Origin: Podospora comata
Lineage: Eukaryota; Ascomycota; Sordariomycetes; Sordariales; Podosporaceae
Direction: 5' to 3'
DNA: 64,000 nt
Assembly: GCA_017354895.1 (NCBI GenBank)
Contig: CP071495.1
Coordinates: 789,001-853,000, forward strand
The notes beneath the pieces were generated by a model. It was not told the origin of the DNA and did no database searches. It saw only the letters and a list, made by a program, of their open reading frames with translations. Below are positions 45,295 to 57,000 of the stretch, one piece after another. The stretch's first letter is position 1. Every line of letters begins with the position of its first letter. The position numbers were made by a program, and so were the translations under genes.

Positions 45295-48200
45295 CTAACG
45301 AACTGCCCGCTCTCCCATCTCCGTATCTGCACTTTTAGCCTTCCCCCACCTAGCCAAAATCCTCCGCAACCTCCCGTGACGTTTCCCCTTCTGCTTAGTC
45401 GACGGTGCTTCTGGCTCTATTGCACTTGCTCTCTCACCGCCAGAAAGAGCTAAGGATATAGTCGATCTCCTTCGCAAAGACCTCGTCCTCCGAGACCGCG
45501 CCTCAATCGACCACTCTTCTTCATCCTCTCGCTCGCTACCCCCAGCTAAATCAACATCAAACCAAGCCGGATAGTGGCGGTCCGAGTCTGACCCTCGGTG
45601 GCTTCTGCGACCTGCCGGGCGAGAGCGAGGTTCGGACCGGAAACGGCCCCTTCGTGGATGTTCAAAGGACGAGTCTGTATCGCTTTCCTCCTCAGACATG
45701 GACCAGTACGAGCTGCTGACGTCACTCCTTGGTCGTCGTGGGCGGCGTGCTGATCTGTTTGCTTTCTTTCTGCCCATGAGGCAGAGCCCAATGGCCGCCA
45801 ACATTGGTAGTGCAATACACATGAAGAGTGTGTTGCCAATACGAGATAGAAAGCGGCGGATCCCAGTCAGAAAGTGGTGGAGCGGGTAGTCATTGACGTA
45901 TCTGTCATTCCAACGGCTACCACTGAAAGGACTCCGTCTGCTCTGTTGGAGATACCGTTGCCACTTCCACAGGCGACGAAGCCCTGGGATATGGGTGTGA
46001 AAGGTGAATGTGCCAAATAGTTTAGCGTAATCGGGATCGTTGCTGCTAGCAGAGTACCTAAGCGGTCCAAACCAATTTAACCATCCCCCATGTTGGGCAG
46101 GTTTGTTCAAAGAGGCAGTCTTTCCTCGGGACTTTGGCGGTGGCAATTGATGATCAACAACTGTGGTTTCCTTGTCTGAGTCGTAATCGCCGGTACGTAG
46201 TATAACCCCAGGTTGACCGTCGACACCAGGAGCCTTGTTACCACCGCCTTGTGCGTCCTTCTTTTTTACAAGGCGATGATATGCCTTCCGAACAGCGTCA
46301 GACAGGTCGTTCACGTAAACCGCTATGATGACTAGTGGTGTGAAGATGGAGGCAGAGATGCCAACTGTGACATGGTCCAATGTTAGCACTCAGTGATTTA
46401 TAGACGACAGTTCTTGCGAGCTTACACAGATAACCGCAAACTTGACCGAGCGGCCACGAGGTTTCTTCTGAGGCCTCATCTTTGGGGAAGATATCGACGT
46501 CCAAAGCAAAGAAACTCGCCATAAAAGATAGCGGCAGCTAGGGTTTCCCATGATTAGCATCGAAATACCAGGAACAAAGCGGCGGACAGCCTACAAAGAT
46601 GGCTGTCACAATTGTGAAGAAGAGAATTGTCTGGCGACTCGTTAGCAAGGACATCCTAAGATGGGAACTTGGAACCTCACATTTCCCTGTCTCTGCGTTT
46701 CTTCCGACCCTTCACGTGAAAATCGCGCCTCCCAGCCGTTCGCATGTTTCTGTTTCAAGTCAAGAAGACTTTCCAGCTGTTATTGAAGATTAATAACGGC
46801 AAAGGCTCTCAGGGCCTTTTTGCGCCAAAACTCACCAAGGATTGGACTTTTTCGGCCACTTCCAACATGTTTGTGACGACTCGGATGTGACCTTGAACGA
46901 TGCCGAGAGTCCCATACATCAGGTCAGGGTGGGTGAGGAGAGCTTTCTGCTTCTTCGTTTCTGGCTTGTTTACCCGTTCGGACGAGGCCGTCGGTCCCCG
47001 TTCCTCCTGATCTCGCCTTTTCGCCTCTGGGCTTTTTGTCAGTTGTGGTGGGGGTCCTGCCGCCTGTTGTTCAGATTGTCCTTCCTTCCCCTTCCCCTTT
47101 AACTCTCCTTGGCTTGAACTTCGAGCGAGTTCTCCACCGTTGGAACATTCACCACCTTGTATTGAACTGTCGGTTGGGAGAGTCCCAGTGGCCTGTTGAT
47201 GGCACAGGACCTCTTGGAAGTGAACATGCCTAGGTGGCACATCTGACCCAACCTTCGAGGTATCGTTTACTACCGGCCCCTGCCCAAAGGCTCGAAGCAA
47301 GTCCCTTACTAAACTTTCAATTTCACGGTTCCGCAGCGGCTTATCGGCGTCATCTTCCTCGTCGCTTTCGTCATCTCTCCCTTTCTTAGGGTAGAGTAGC
47401 AAAAGACTCTGAAGCACCGTCTCCTGTTGTGACAAAATAGTCTTGATAATGGTTAGCTCATCCTGGATGTCCATAATCTCAATAAGAAGCTTTGTCTCCT
47501 CGTCAAGGCGTAAGAGGGACTCGATCTCTTTCTTCTTCTTTTTCGGACTGAGGTTTCCCTTCTCTAATCGAGTGGTAATTCGACGAAACTCGTCAAAAAG
47601 GAGGTTCTGCTTCTCAGACACACTGTTGATGGAACCTCTGAAGCAATCCTCAAAACGAAACCCCGCAGGCCCCTTCCGCTTGCAAAAGTCAAGGCTTGTT
47701 CTGAGAATCAGGTGGAGCAGGTGTTCGGCCGAGCGGATGAGTGGTCTTTCTTTGTTGCCTCCAAGCTCGGCCATTAGGGCCTTCATGAGATCGTAAGACT
47801 CGTCTCCATTCCATGTGGTTGGAAAGCTCGTGATGACGGTCCCTTTTATTGGGGTCAGTAGGCTATACCATGTAGCGTGTTGGCAGACGTACCGTTATGG
47901 AGAATCCACACCCACAGCTGATCAACCATGATGATGGGTCTGTCCTTGGCCTTGTCGCATGCCTTTGTGTCCTTGGCCCATTTATAAGCAACCTGACTCT
48001 TGTCTCTTGTCTCAGTCGAGCTTAACATGTAATAAGAAAACTGATCCAGCGTGCGGCGACAATGCACAGGCTTGGGCGAACGTAAGTAGCCGTCTAACAG
48101 AAGCGTTTGATTGCTAGCAGGCATGACATTCCGAAGCAGTTTGGCAGCATCCTTGAACGGGCTACTGGGCGTGGAATAATATGAAGAAGAGACTTCGCTT

Positions 48201-51200
48201 CTTCTCTTAGCATGCCTTGAAGGCGACGACTTGGATGCTACAGCCTCTGAAATTACTTTATCTTGCTGTGAGGTTTTCAATTCACCGGAAACATTTGAGA
48301 TGGCGTCGCTGAGATACTTGCGGTGCCGGTGACATTCGAAGCCGAAAATGGGTAGCTACCAAGGGTCAGCATGTCTGTTTCTCGCCCAAGACTCGATGGT
48401 CCACCAGACTTACAAAAATCACGATGGCATCAGACTCCTTTGACTCGGACACATTAGATTGGCTAGACCCCAATTTGTCAACAGCGGCAACATCTCCAGG
48501 ACCCAAGGTAAGCGTAATTCCACTTTCTGAAGAGCTTCCTCGTCGGACTGCGTTCGGCCTTTCAGTGGACTGCGTCTTTTCAGGGAGTCCATGGGAATGT
48601 TTATATCTCTTGGCTTGCGGCATCATGTAACGATCGATCACAGGAGAACCTGGAGTTGTCAGTAAGAGACTTCATGATACACGTTTGGACAGTCATGACC
48701 GAGGGTGCGGGACTTTGAGAGCACTCTGTACAAGAACAAACTGACCTTGATGGCGCTGACCACCCATGGAACCGTCCTGGATACCTGAACTGATCAATAG
48801 GTCCTAGTGAGAATAAGCCAACTGGTTGATCAACGCACAGGCTATGGAAAAACAGGTACGTACATGGACCCATTGCTCCTAATAGGTATGACAGTCAGCG
48901 TTTCTGCAACTTGGAATGTTGTGCAGGGACACCTACATTGTTGGCAGGTAAATGCACCCAGCGACACAATGCCTTCTCTCTCGCTAGGCTGGCTGGCCGC
49001 GACATGTCCAGCGTACGGGTTACCCCGAGATCCCCGCTGTAGATTACGTCTGTCACAGTTGCAAAGTCCCAATTGAACTTTTCAGACCACTTCGACCCAC
49101 GGCGTTTCGTTTGCATGAATATCTCCAACAGGAACATGTCAAAGACATCGCATGCCGAGGCTTGTGTCGAGCCAGGCTCGGGATTGGTGACTCTCTCCAA
49201 CACGTGATTCATCGTTAACGAGTTCCCTACGATCAAGTTTTTCCTCAACCGCTTGATCCATGCATTCTCAAGTCCAGTTGCGTAGTGCCAGGGGGAGTTG
49301 CCGAGAATATCCTTGTCATCCACTTGCAAGCCCGTGTTAGCCTTCACAAGTAGCTTGATTATCTGCGTGAAGACGGCCTTCTTGGCGTCTTTTTCCTGGA
49401 CTGCCTGGCGAATGGCCGTCGTCAGAGGGGATCTCCCGTTGTTGTCTTTTTCTGTAAGGGATGCCTTGCCTTTGTAGACAAGATTCCTGACAGCGCTTGA
49501 GTTGCCTGCTTCCACCGCGAGGTGTAGCGGGGTCAACCCTTTTTGGTCTTTGAGATTGACCGGAAATCGTTCCTTGGAAAGATCTGGAAGACGCGCCCGC
49601 AGTACTGTGGATTGTGCGGTGCAGTGCTTGACGAGGATAGATCGCTTAATAATCTCGACCAGAGACTTGAAGTCCTCATCCTCATTCCCGTCGAATCTGC
49701 TAAGCCGGTGGGATGTTCTGGATCTTCTCTCTAGCAACATCACTGACGGGTGTTTGGGGACAATTGTCTTGTCGGTAGGTAGTTAGTAAGCGTGGTAATA
49801 ATTGAAGTGAGCTCTGGTGAGGCACTACTGACCCTGTCACCCTCTTTCACTGGGAGGTAGTGCCATGCTAGGCAAATCTGATTTGCCGAGGCGGTGCTTG
49901 AGAATGTGTTCCACAGATAAGAACCGTCGATCTTTCTGCTGTCTGAGGCCTTGAACAAGCCCAAATCACCGTTATCACTGCTTCCAAACCAGTCGTCTGT
50001 CCAGGTTCTGTTTGATAATTGGCTATGACTGCGCGGGTACAGCTCGAGATCTGAGGATTTGCTAGGAGAAGGCGCATCTATCAGAAGCACGCCAGCAACT
50101 AAGCCGAGATGTATACTTGATTTGGCGTCATCCGTCTCCGCCAGTCGAAGTTTGACGACAGCCCGCTGAGCAATAAGCGCGCCAAACCCAAGGCCTATGA
50201 AGACGATAGGCACCTCTGCGAACCCAGTTTCACCCGGAGGTCGCAGTTGTGCGAGACGTTCGAGCAGGTCCGCCGCTTTCTCGTCGAGATATTTGAATGG
50301 TCCATTGGAGGCGGTCTCTATGTCAGAGTACGTGTAGCACAGAACTCGGGCACGCTGAATCTCTGCTGGCAGCATGTGGGGGTCGGTCAGCCAGTTGACA
50401 CGTCTTTCTGTCCCACGATCGGAAGATGGCCTATCTGTCGACGGTTTGTTTGGGGCACCAGCATCAGTGACGTTTACCGGCCCTTGGTTCGAGGCATCTG
50501 GCTTGCTAACCGGCGCATCTTGTAGCTGCTCATCTTGGTCTCGCGGCGAGATCGGACGTTTGGACATCTGTTGACTTTCCAACCTGGTCTCAGCTTCAGC
50601 ATCATCAGCACCTCCAATGTCTGTCTCCGGAACCGTTGGGAGCCATGATAAGACAGTTGACTGGACCATTTCATATCTCCCTCGCCGTTGACCAGGCGCA
50701 GGGCTACCATCGCTACCCAGTTTGCGGGTTTCATCAAGGCTTGTCTTGAGAATTGATGTCGTGTTCACCGAGCGCCGGGGGTCGTTCTGGCGTCGCTTAA
50801 GCTTCTTACGATGAACCCAGGCCGTTTCTAGTGCTTCGCCAATGTCGTGGATTGCAATGATGTCAACGCACGGCATATAATGGTTGCCTGTCGGGTAGGA
50901 GACATGAAGTTCCGAGAACGGCTATAGGCGTTAGTTAGTAATGCATTTCGCGTCTGATTTAGTCTCAGTTGCTCACCCTAAGAGTACTGGTCACAGCATT
51001 CCCGAACTCCTGTGTCTTGTTGATGGCGCTGGGATTGGTTTGGTTTGCCTCTCCCTGAGTGGGTGAACCTGGATCCTGTGGGTTATCAGGAGTCTTCGGT
51101 GTTTTCTGCAGATTGAGGCGCTCGCGAATCTTTGCCGGTATGGATTGGTTAGCTGGCAGTGGCCTGGAGTCGTCAACGCTGCCTGGTTCCAAGGGATTCG

Positions 51201-51234
51201 CGTTTTGCATGGGCCCCTCGCCTGTGGTCGTCAT
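45295..51234 (-). CDS. Pseudo-hydrolase / ankyrin / CorA-like membrane protein, twelve exons
   Basis: A single gene rebuilt from twelve exons: 50977-51234, 49833-50921, 48937-49767, 48864-48878, 48746-48803, 48414-48649, 47893-48355, 46836-47842, 46681-46776, 46595-46630, 46426-46537 and 45295-46364. All joins keep frame and use GT-AG introns of 50-96 nt; about 1756 residues. Residues 87-449 look like a SERAC1-type alpha/beta hydrolase (VDIIAIHDIGEALETAW, PIVFIGLGFGALIAQ), but the GxSxG nucleophile position is Gly331. Residues 450-726 contain ankyrin repeats (GLTPLHLAVEAGN, GNSPWHYATGLEN). RWVHLPANN and LDQFSYYMLSS mark the CorA-like part. Its two membrane spans are near 1352-1375 and 1394-1418, and ALD stands where CorA has GMN. 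A Lys/Arg/Ser-rich tail with another hydrophobic segment ends the protein. Function is unknown; a membrane-anchored sensor or effector is an inference. Confidence 0.8.
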
Positions 51235-52178
51235 CGCTGGACAGGCGGTTTAGCTGAACACCAACAACGCTGCGAAGAAATCAGTTTTCGTGCGACTACC
51301 ATGACCGCTGGATGCCGAATATATGTTCTAATCATGCGCTGAGCCGTTATGGACAGGACCCTGTCCTCATGGAATGAGCAGCAGGCGTTCGTGGCGTTCC
51401 ATTGACAGCTTGGGGGTCATGAAATAGGCTGAAAGGCGATTCAATTGGTCCAAGAAAAACGTCAATGAAACGCATATTGGGAACACTGCATTTGGTGTTG
51501 TCGAATTCGGCTATGATGAGCTGAAAACCGCGCAAAGGTTCCCAGAGCCTTGCTATCGGAGGGCTTTGATTTGTGTGCGCTTGATGCGGGTGGCATGACT
51601 CAAGGGGTCCCAGCTGCATGTTGCGTCTGCATGTTCGGCATGTTTTTGTGGTACGCTGTCATACTTGTTGCTGGTTCGGGGCGGGAACAGTGAGGCTGGA
51701 GGGAAATCGCCCATGCTTTGAACTCGTTGATCATTTGGAAGTCAGCAAAAGTATAATGAGGGAACCCACCCAAAGAGAAAGGCGCCGGGCCGCAATGGAG
51801 AATAAGGTTCTCATCCTGGTGGGACACGATATCCCACCCACCACCCTCTCGTTTCCGTTTCTTGATTACGTTATTACGTTGCTTGACCCGAGCTTCTGGG
51901 CAGCTGTTCTCTGCACCCCTGCGAAGGTTGTTCTGGGAAAAGGTGCCCTTCGCCTGCATTGATCAAGACATCAATCGACGTTAGTTGATTCCATGTTTTT
52001 GGGTGACCGATTGAACACAGATTTCAGCTTATAGCCCTCTCTGAGTTCGGATTCGCCGCAAATATCTCTATAATGTCTAGCTTAGTTAGGAGCTCAAACC
52101 GAGTAGCATTGGACCCCTACGAAGAATGCATTAGGTATGTATTCACGATGATGGACTTGCCAAACGGAGCAGGCTTAC
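51235..52178 (-). other. Region with unclear minus-strand coding signal
   Basis: A minus frame at 51600-51959 contains phrases that could be protein (HCGPAPFSLGGFPHYTFADF), and another at 51347-51619 includes RLWEPLRGFQLIIAEFDN. I could not link them by convincing introns or recognise a family. They may be downstream exons of the interrupted gene at 52179-52800 or chance frames. The first 100 bases are the promoter of the ankyrin/CorA-like gene. Confidence 0.3.
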
Positions 52179-52800
52179 CTGAAAAAGCTCAATCAGCGCT
52201 TGCCATCTCTCGGTGAAAGAGTCATAGACCTGGTAGTGCAACCCTCTGTGGGCCTTCAGCACCCCGATCCCACCGCGAGACATCCTGATCAGAGCCAGCT
52301 AAAATAAAGTGTCAACATTTCGCCACCTTGAATGGGACCTCGACGACGGTTCTCTTCTTTTCTACGTACCAAAGTACCATAGGCTGCAAACTCGACTTGG
52401 TCCGGATGACGCTCACAGATCCCCTTGCTCGGAAAGCTTTCTTCGCCAGGATACAGGCAGTGGTGAGAACTCCCCAGAGAAGCTTCTTCTTCTCCTCCTT
52501 CGCTTGGTCCGCGGAAGGGATAGCGGTCCTGTTTGATAACCCATGGAATGACCCAGGCCTTTGGAACCGAACGGGCTGTAGACTCTCAACCCACTTGGCT
52601 TGGTAATTCTTCTTGGATTCGGGGTAATCAGCTGCAATGATATCGTAGGGCTGTTTTTTGAGAGCTTAATTTTCGGCATCCGATGTTGCGATATTGTCCG
52701 TGTTCCGGTCACCGTTGTAGATGTTGGACGCTTCGATCATGAGAGATCAGAATCGTCCTCGTTCTTGATGAAGCCGCCGCGCTCTCGGTCTGTCGGCAAA
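52179..52800 (-). pseudogene. Interrupted gene remnant, unknown family
   Basis: Two exon-like pieces are visible. A 40-codon exon at 52179-52298 (ALIRMSRGGIGVLKAH, then RWQALIELFQ) has an acceptor TTATTTTAG and donor GTAAGC. Upstream is a longer piece of about 100 codons with PYDIIAADYPESKKNYQAKW and KKLLWGVLTTACILAKKAF. Further upstream the same frame reads EASNIYNGDRNTDNIATSDAEN and then meets TAA near an A6 run. A second frame change is needed near 52740 to reach the FIKNEDD segment. The coding look with two interruptions suggests a decayed gene or assembly errors. No homologous family was recognised. Confidence 0.4.
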
Positions 52801-53253
52801 AGCAATACTCAGAAGTCACATCATTTTGAATTCATTGATAGAATACAGCAACCTCTTCCAGCTCCCTCCCATCTATGTCTCCTGTTTTCGGCTAACAATT
52901 GGTAAATACGAGACCTTTAAAACCGGGAAGGACCAGTTTATCTACTGCCTCAGACACATCACTTAAAACTCCACGAAGAAAAAGAAGAAAGACCAAAGAA
53001 AAGCAATGCCAACGTCTTACTGGGTTGTTTCCCCAAGCAACTAGGCACCTACGCGACCATTAGATGGGGAGAGTCCCGCAAGAAAAGGTATCGTCTTTCA
53101 GAGAGAAAAACTGTTCAAACCTCGGGAGCTTCTTGAGATACGATAGAGGAATGTAATCAAGGTACTTGGGCCCACCAGTTGCCATAGTCCAAATCTTGTG
53201 AACCATCGTGCCGATCGCTGTCCTCGGCGGGGTCTTCGTAGATGGGATCAGCT
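52801..53253. other. Intergenic, no gene seen
   Basis: Short stretch between two interrupted minus-strand coding regions. It contains a purine-rich tract near 52975-53005. Nothing further was recognised. Confidence 0.4.
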
Positions 53254-54026
53254 CTAGGGGTCTGAATTCAAATAAGGATCCAAGATGTTGAAATCAATGA
53301 CGTTGAGGGCAAAGGGATCCGGGATATCATCAACGGAGAACCTGGTCCCAAACATATCGAGGTTGGCGGGATCGAAACCGGCAGGATTGTAGTCGATGTT
53401 GCCGGACGCGGAGATTGATTGTTGATCAAATCGGGCTGTTGCGAGTGAGATACAGTGCCATCGGCCGTAGCTGTATCAAGTGGAGTGTCATGAGTTGGCA
53501 GCAACATAATGGTTGACGGGGGCACCGAAACGACCAGGAGAGTTGGCAGCGATCTTATTGTCAACATGCGCGGCCAAATGATTAAGCGGGTTGGCACCAG
53601 ATTGGACATTACCACTCGCAGCGAGCTGGTTAGAGATACCAGGAAGAGAATTGGCATCGATGGTTCTGTCGTGAGCGTTTTCCGGACCAGAATGAGGATG
53701 CTGATTGAACCTCGCATGGCGGCTAGGACGTGGATTGTACCCACAGAATCCTGGTGATTGAAGTTACCTCCGAGAATTAAGCGATCAACGGAATTCAGGC
53801 CAAAGCTTCGCTGATGGTTGATGGCCATACGCAAGTTGTTCAACAGGTCACTGATCGTTTCCAAGTATTCATCCAACCCGGTGAACTGATCACCACGGGA
53901 TATGTAGTTTAGATTGTGATTGTAATAATTGTAGTTTAGATCATCTTGATCGGCGACAGGTGGTCCCAAATGGTCCGTAGGGTTAGGAGTTGACATCGCA
54001 ACCTGATCCGTGAAATCCGAAGACAC
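53254..54026 (-). pseudogene. Interrupted Asn/Pro-rich protein gene
   Basis: A 252-codon open frame exists at 53268-54026, but protein-like sequence moves between two frames within it. The first 90 residues (MSSDFTDQV..., NYNYYNHNLNYISRGDQF, LILGGNFNHQDS) are in one frame. An Asn/Ala-rich stretch (NQLAASGNVQSGANPLNHLA) follows in another. A short return to the first frame (THDTPLDTATADGTVSHS) comes next. The acidic end FSVDDIPDPFALNVIDFN stops at 53254 in the second frame. That needs about three one-base shifts. The acidic Phe/Leu-rich end resembles an activation domain, so a transcription regulator is possible but unproven. A small exon-like piece upstream (YEEHCRRRRATF, near 54235-54275) could belong to it. 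Confidence 0.42.
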
Positions 54027-57000
54027 GTGTTCATCAATGGTCAGGTTCTTTGAATGTGCGATTTGTGTAATCGAAGGCCATTATCAGTGAGGTCGTGCGA
54101 TGAAGTCGCTGGCCTGCGAAGAAGATGGTGCCTTGGGAGAGAGAGAAGTGTTCAGAGAAAGCTTAACAGAAAGGCAGCGGGAGTGAGAGAAGACGACCTG
54201 GGAGTGAGGGCTCTGAGAGAAGATAGATCTTACAAAAGTGGCCCTTCGACGCCGACAGTGCTCTTCATACTGTCCGACCAATGTGGGTTAGGTACGTCTC
54301 ATTAAGAGCAAAAGTAACCACTCTGCGCTTGAGTGACCTACTGTTGAGAAGAGAACATACCAATGAAGGAGTTGGAGCAGAAAGCTCTCCCGAATTGAAT
54401 TGCAAAAGGACCGTAGCCTTGTGGTAAATCCGAGAATGACCAAAGGTATAACATTAATTTTCAGTAGCAAAACTACCATCAGATAAATTGCAATATATAT
54501 TGTCGCTCAAGGTTTGGAACATAAAACTAAGCAAACCAAAATAACGCAGGTAAGGCATTGAGCATATATCAAATGGAGCAAGACCGCAACTTGAACTGGA
54601 GGTGGAATGGCAAGAAACCTTGGTACCTTGTCTGAAGACCTCATGCATGGCAAGTGTCCTGTTTGAACATCACGGCACTAGCCATAAGCATGATTATCTA
54701 CTGTAATCACGCAAGTAATGGGGTACATGAGCCATAGTACAGTGAGACACTCAAACACGGAGGAATGTAGCCCTGCTCGTCAGGCGTGCCGTCTAGCAAC
54801 CGGATGATCACCCTGAGCACAGCAGTAGATGACATACTCAAACAGTATTCTGCTAGATCCTCCAGAAGATCTTGATCTATGACCCATATAGCTGTTATTT
54901 GGGAGGTTGCTTATCTAGCAAAGGCAAACTAGGTGGTTGTTACCCCTATCATTCCTGAGTGCGTTGTTGTCCAGCGCAACACCCCGAGGTTCAACCTGAA
55001 ACAACCACATCTCCCCCACCTTTGCCAAACTTTAATTCAACCACAACTGTCATTCCTCAACCAGCCATAACACAGAAATGGTGTCTGACCTCCCAGGCGC
55101 ACTCCATAGTCTCCCAGTTGCGCCAAAGTGACCACACCACTGGCATAACCGCCAAGCGCAACCCAGCATCTACACCCCAGGTGAGGTGAGGCTCATGAAT
55201 TGTGGCGCCGCCTCTCCGTTTCCTCCACATCAGAGCTGCAAAAATGGCAGCGAATACGTCTCTCCCCTTGCTCCCTCTCAACGCTCGAGATCATGTCAGC
55301 GTTCGTGATCCTTGTATCTTAGCCGACTGAGTATCTCATCGTTGCGTTCGAACCAGGCTGCTGGGGTTGGAAGAACTGACCAATCAGATCATGGACTGCC
55401 TCCCAATCGGGCAGGCGATAGTGGGGTACGCTGAGACATGGCTCTTGGCCTCGAACTACCTCACCATCGCCAATGCTCTGTGGAGATCTCCATGAGAGAG
55501 AGATGTGTCAAGATGGATATCCAGGATTGTCGCACTTTGTTCCCATCGTGTGAGGAGGATTTGCGATATTGTTTGCCCTTGATGATCCCGGCGCCTGCAC
55601 AGAGACTTGTTTGTCCTATGCTCTCTGGATGCAGATACCAATGACTAGTGGCCGCTTTACGTTGAAGCCTTCATTGTTTGATCGAACTTCAGGGTACTTT
55701 GATCTCTGAAATCCATCCCAGACTCGCTCGAGTTCGTTTCGGTTGTTTAGGCATTAACGCCTTTTGACATGTCATTGAATTGTCAGCATTGCTCCTAATA
55801 CTGTTTGGTTTACTCTGGTGTTGACCGCGCTTTTGAACAGTATCCCACTCCCCCACAAAAGGCTATCAGGCGTGGCACACATGCTCCCCGTGCGATACCG
55901 GATCTGAGATGACAGGCAGTTGTTCCGCGATAGAAGTGGGCAATGCTATTAGGGTTGATACTATTCGGGAGTTAAGTTAGAGACGGAATTATAAATTTTG
56001 GGCAAGCCAGTCAGTCTTACAGGCTTTAGGGGCTTCCCGTTCCCAATTCCTGTACCCAGTGTTTCATGACACGGGTCGTGAACTTGGAAAGGGTTGACAA
56101 GAAGTCGGACAACCCTAAAGGACCGCTCCTTTCAATTGGGACATGATATTCTTAGATGTCAGCCACAAATATAACCTTGCAGGGGTGGACAGCTTATCTT
56201 GTGTAATGTCAAGAGTTCCAAATCAGGTTCACGTTAGGGTTTGGAGGAAGATTTATCACTATTGCACTTGGTGCCCAGCTTGTTTGATGCCTGGTCCGTT
56301 ATATTACGTTAGGTGTAATTGCTCAAGAAAGAAGACTCCCTGTGTTCGGAGAGTTGGGATTAATTGTCAGTCGACTCCTCACAGGAAATGGCAAAATGTC
56401 GCGACTGAGCCGCCAAACGATTTTCTTTTGCACTCCGAGTACCAGGACCGCACACAACGCTGCCGCCTAGCAAGACGACAATTGGTTTCTTAAATGACAT
56501 TGCCGTGTAGAGCCTGACTTTTAAGATAGCCGGTGTAATCGAGAAGTCTTGGGTGGGTTGGGAGGTAATGTCGACAAATACTCGAAGAAAAATCCAAACG
56601 GCGGAGAAGCCGCAGTGGCCTGCAATCTTCCCCTATTACTAGGCCGCACGTTTCAGGCACCATAGACCTTGCCGTTGTCTCCTGACGCTTCTCTAGCCAA
56701 GGGTTTCCGCCGATCATGACCAGTTGGCCAATCTATCCCCATGGCCTTTGACAGTTGCCGGGAAGGTGACGGACATGACTTGATGCCGGTGCCCAGTCAG
56801 GTCCTGATCTTCAAATTTCACTCCCTGTGATATATGATGCTGAAAAAGGTCTTGCAATTCCCATCCACATCGCGTATAGGTGGTCTCGGCTTCTCAACTG
56901 ACATCAGTCTCCTCTCGGACGCATTCTCCTCGACTTATTGCTTAATGCCAGGTTGCATCTTGTTTGTACAGCATCTAAATCAAACGCCATTACCTACTCA

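Noticed and set aside
51618-51962. 114-codon plus-strand frame
   Set aside because: It overlaps minus-strand sequence that looks more coding, and has no recognisable feature of its own.
55340-55365. GTTCGAAC resembling a tRNA T-loop
   Set aside because: No matching T-stem, acceptor stem or anticodon arm could be folded around it.
56143-56493. Cys-containing 116-codon plus frame
   Set aside because: Lacks a signal peptide and regular Cys spacing; lies in a tract without other coding signal.
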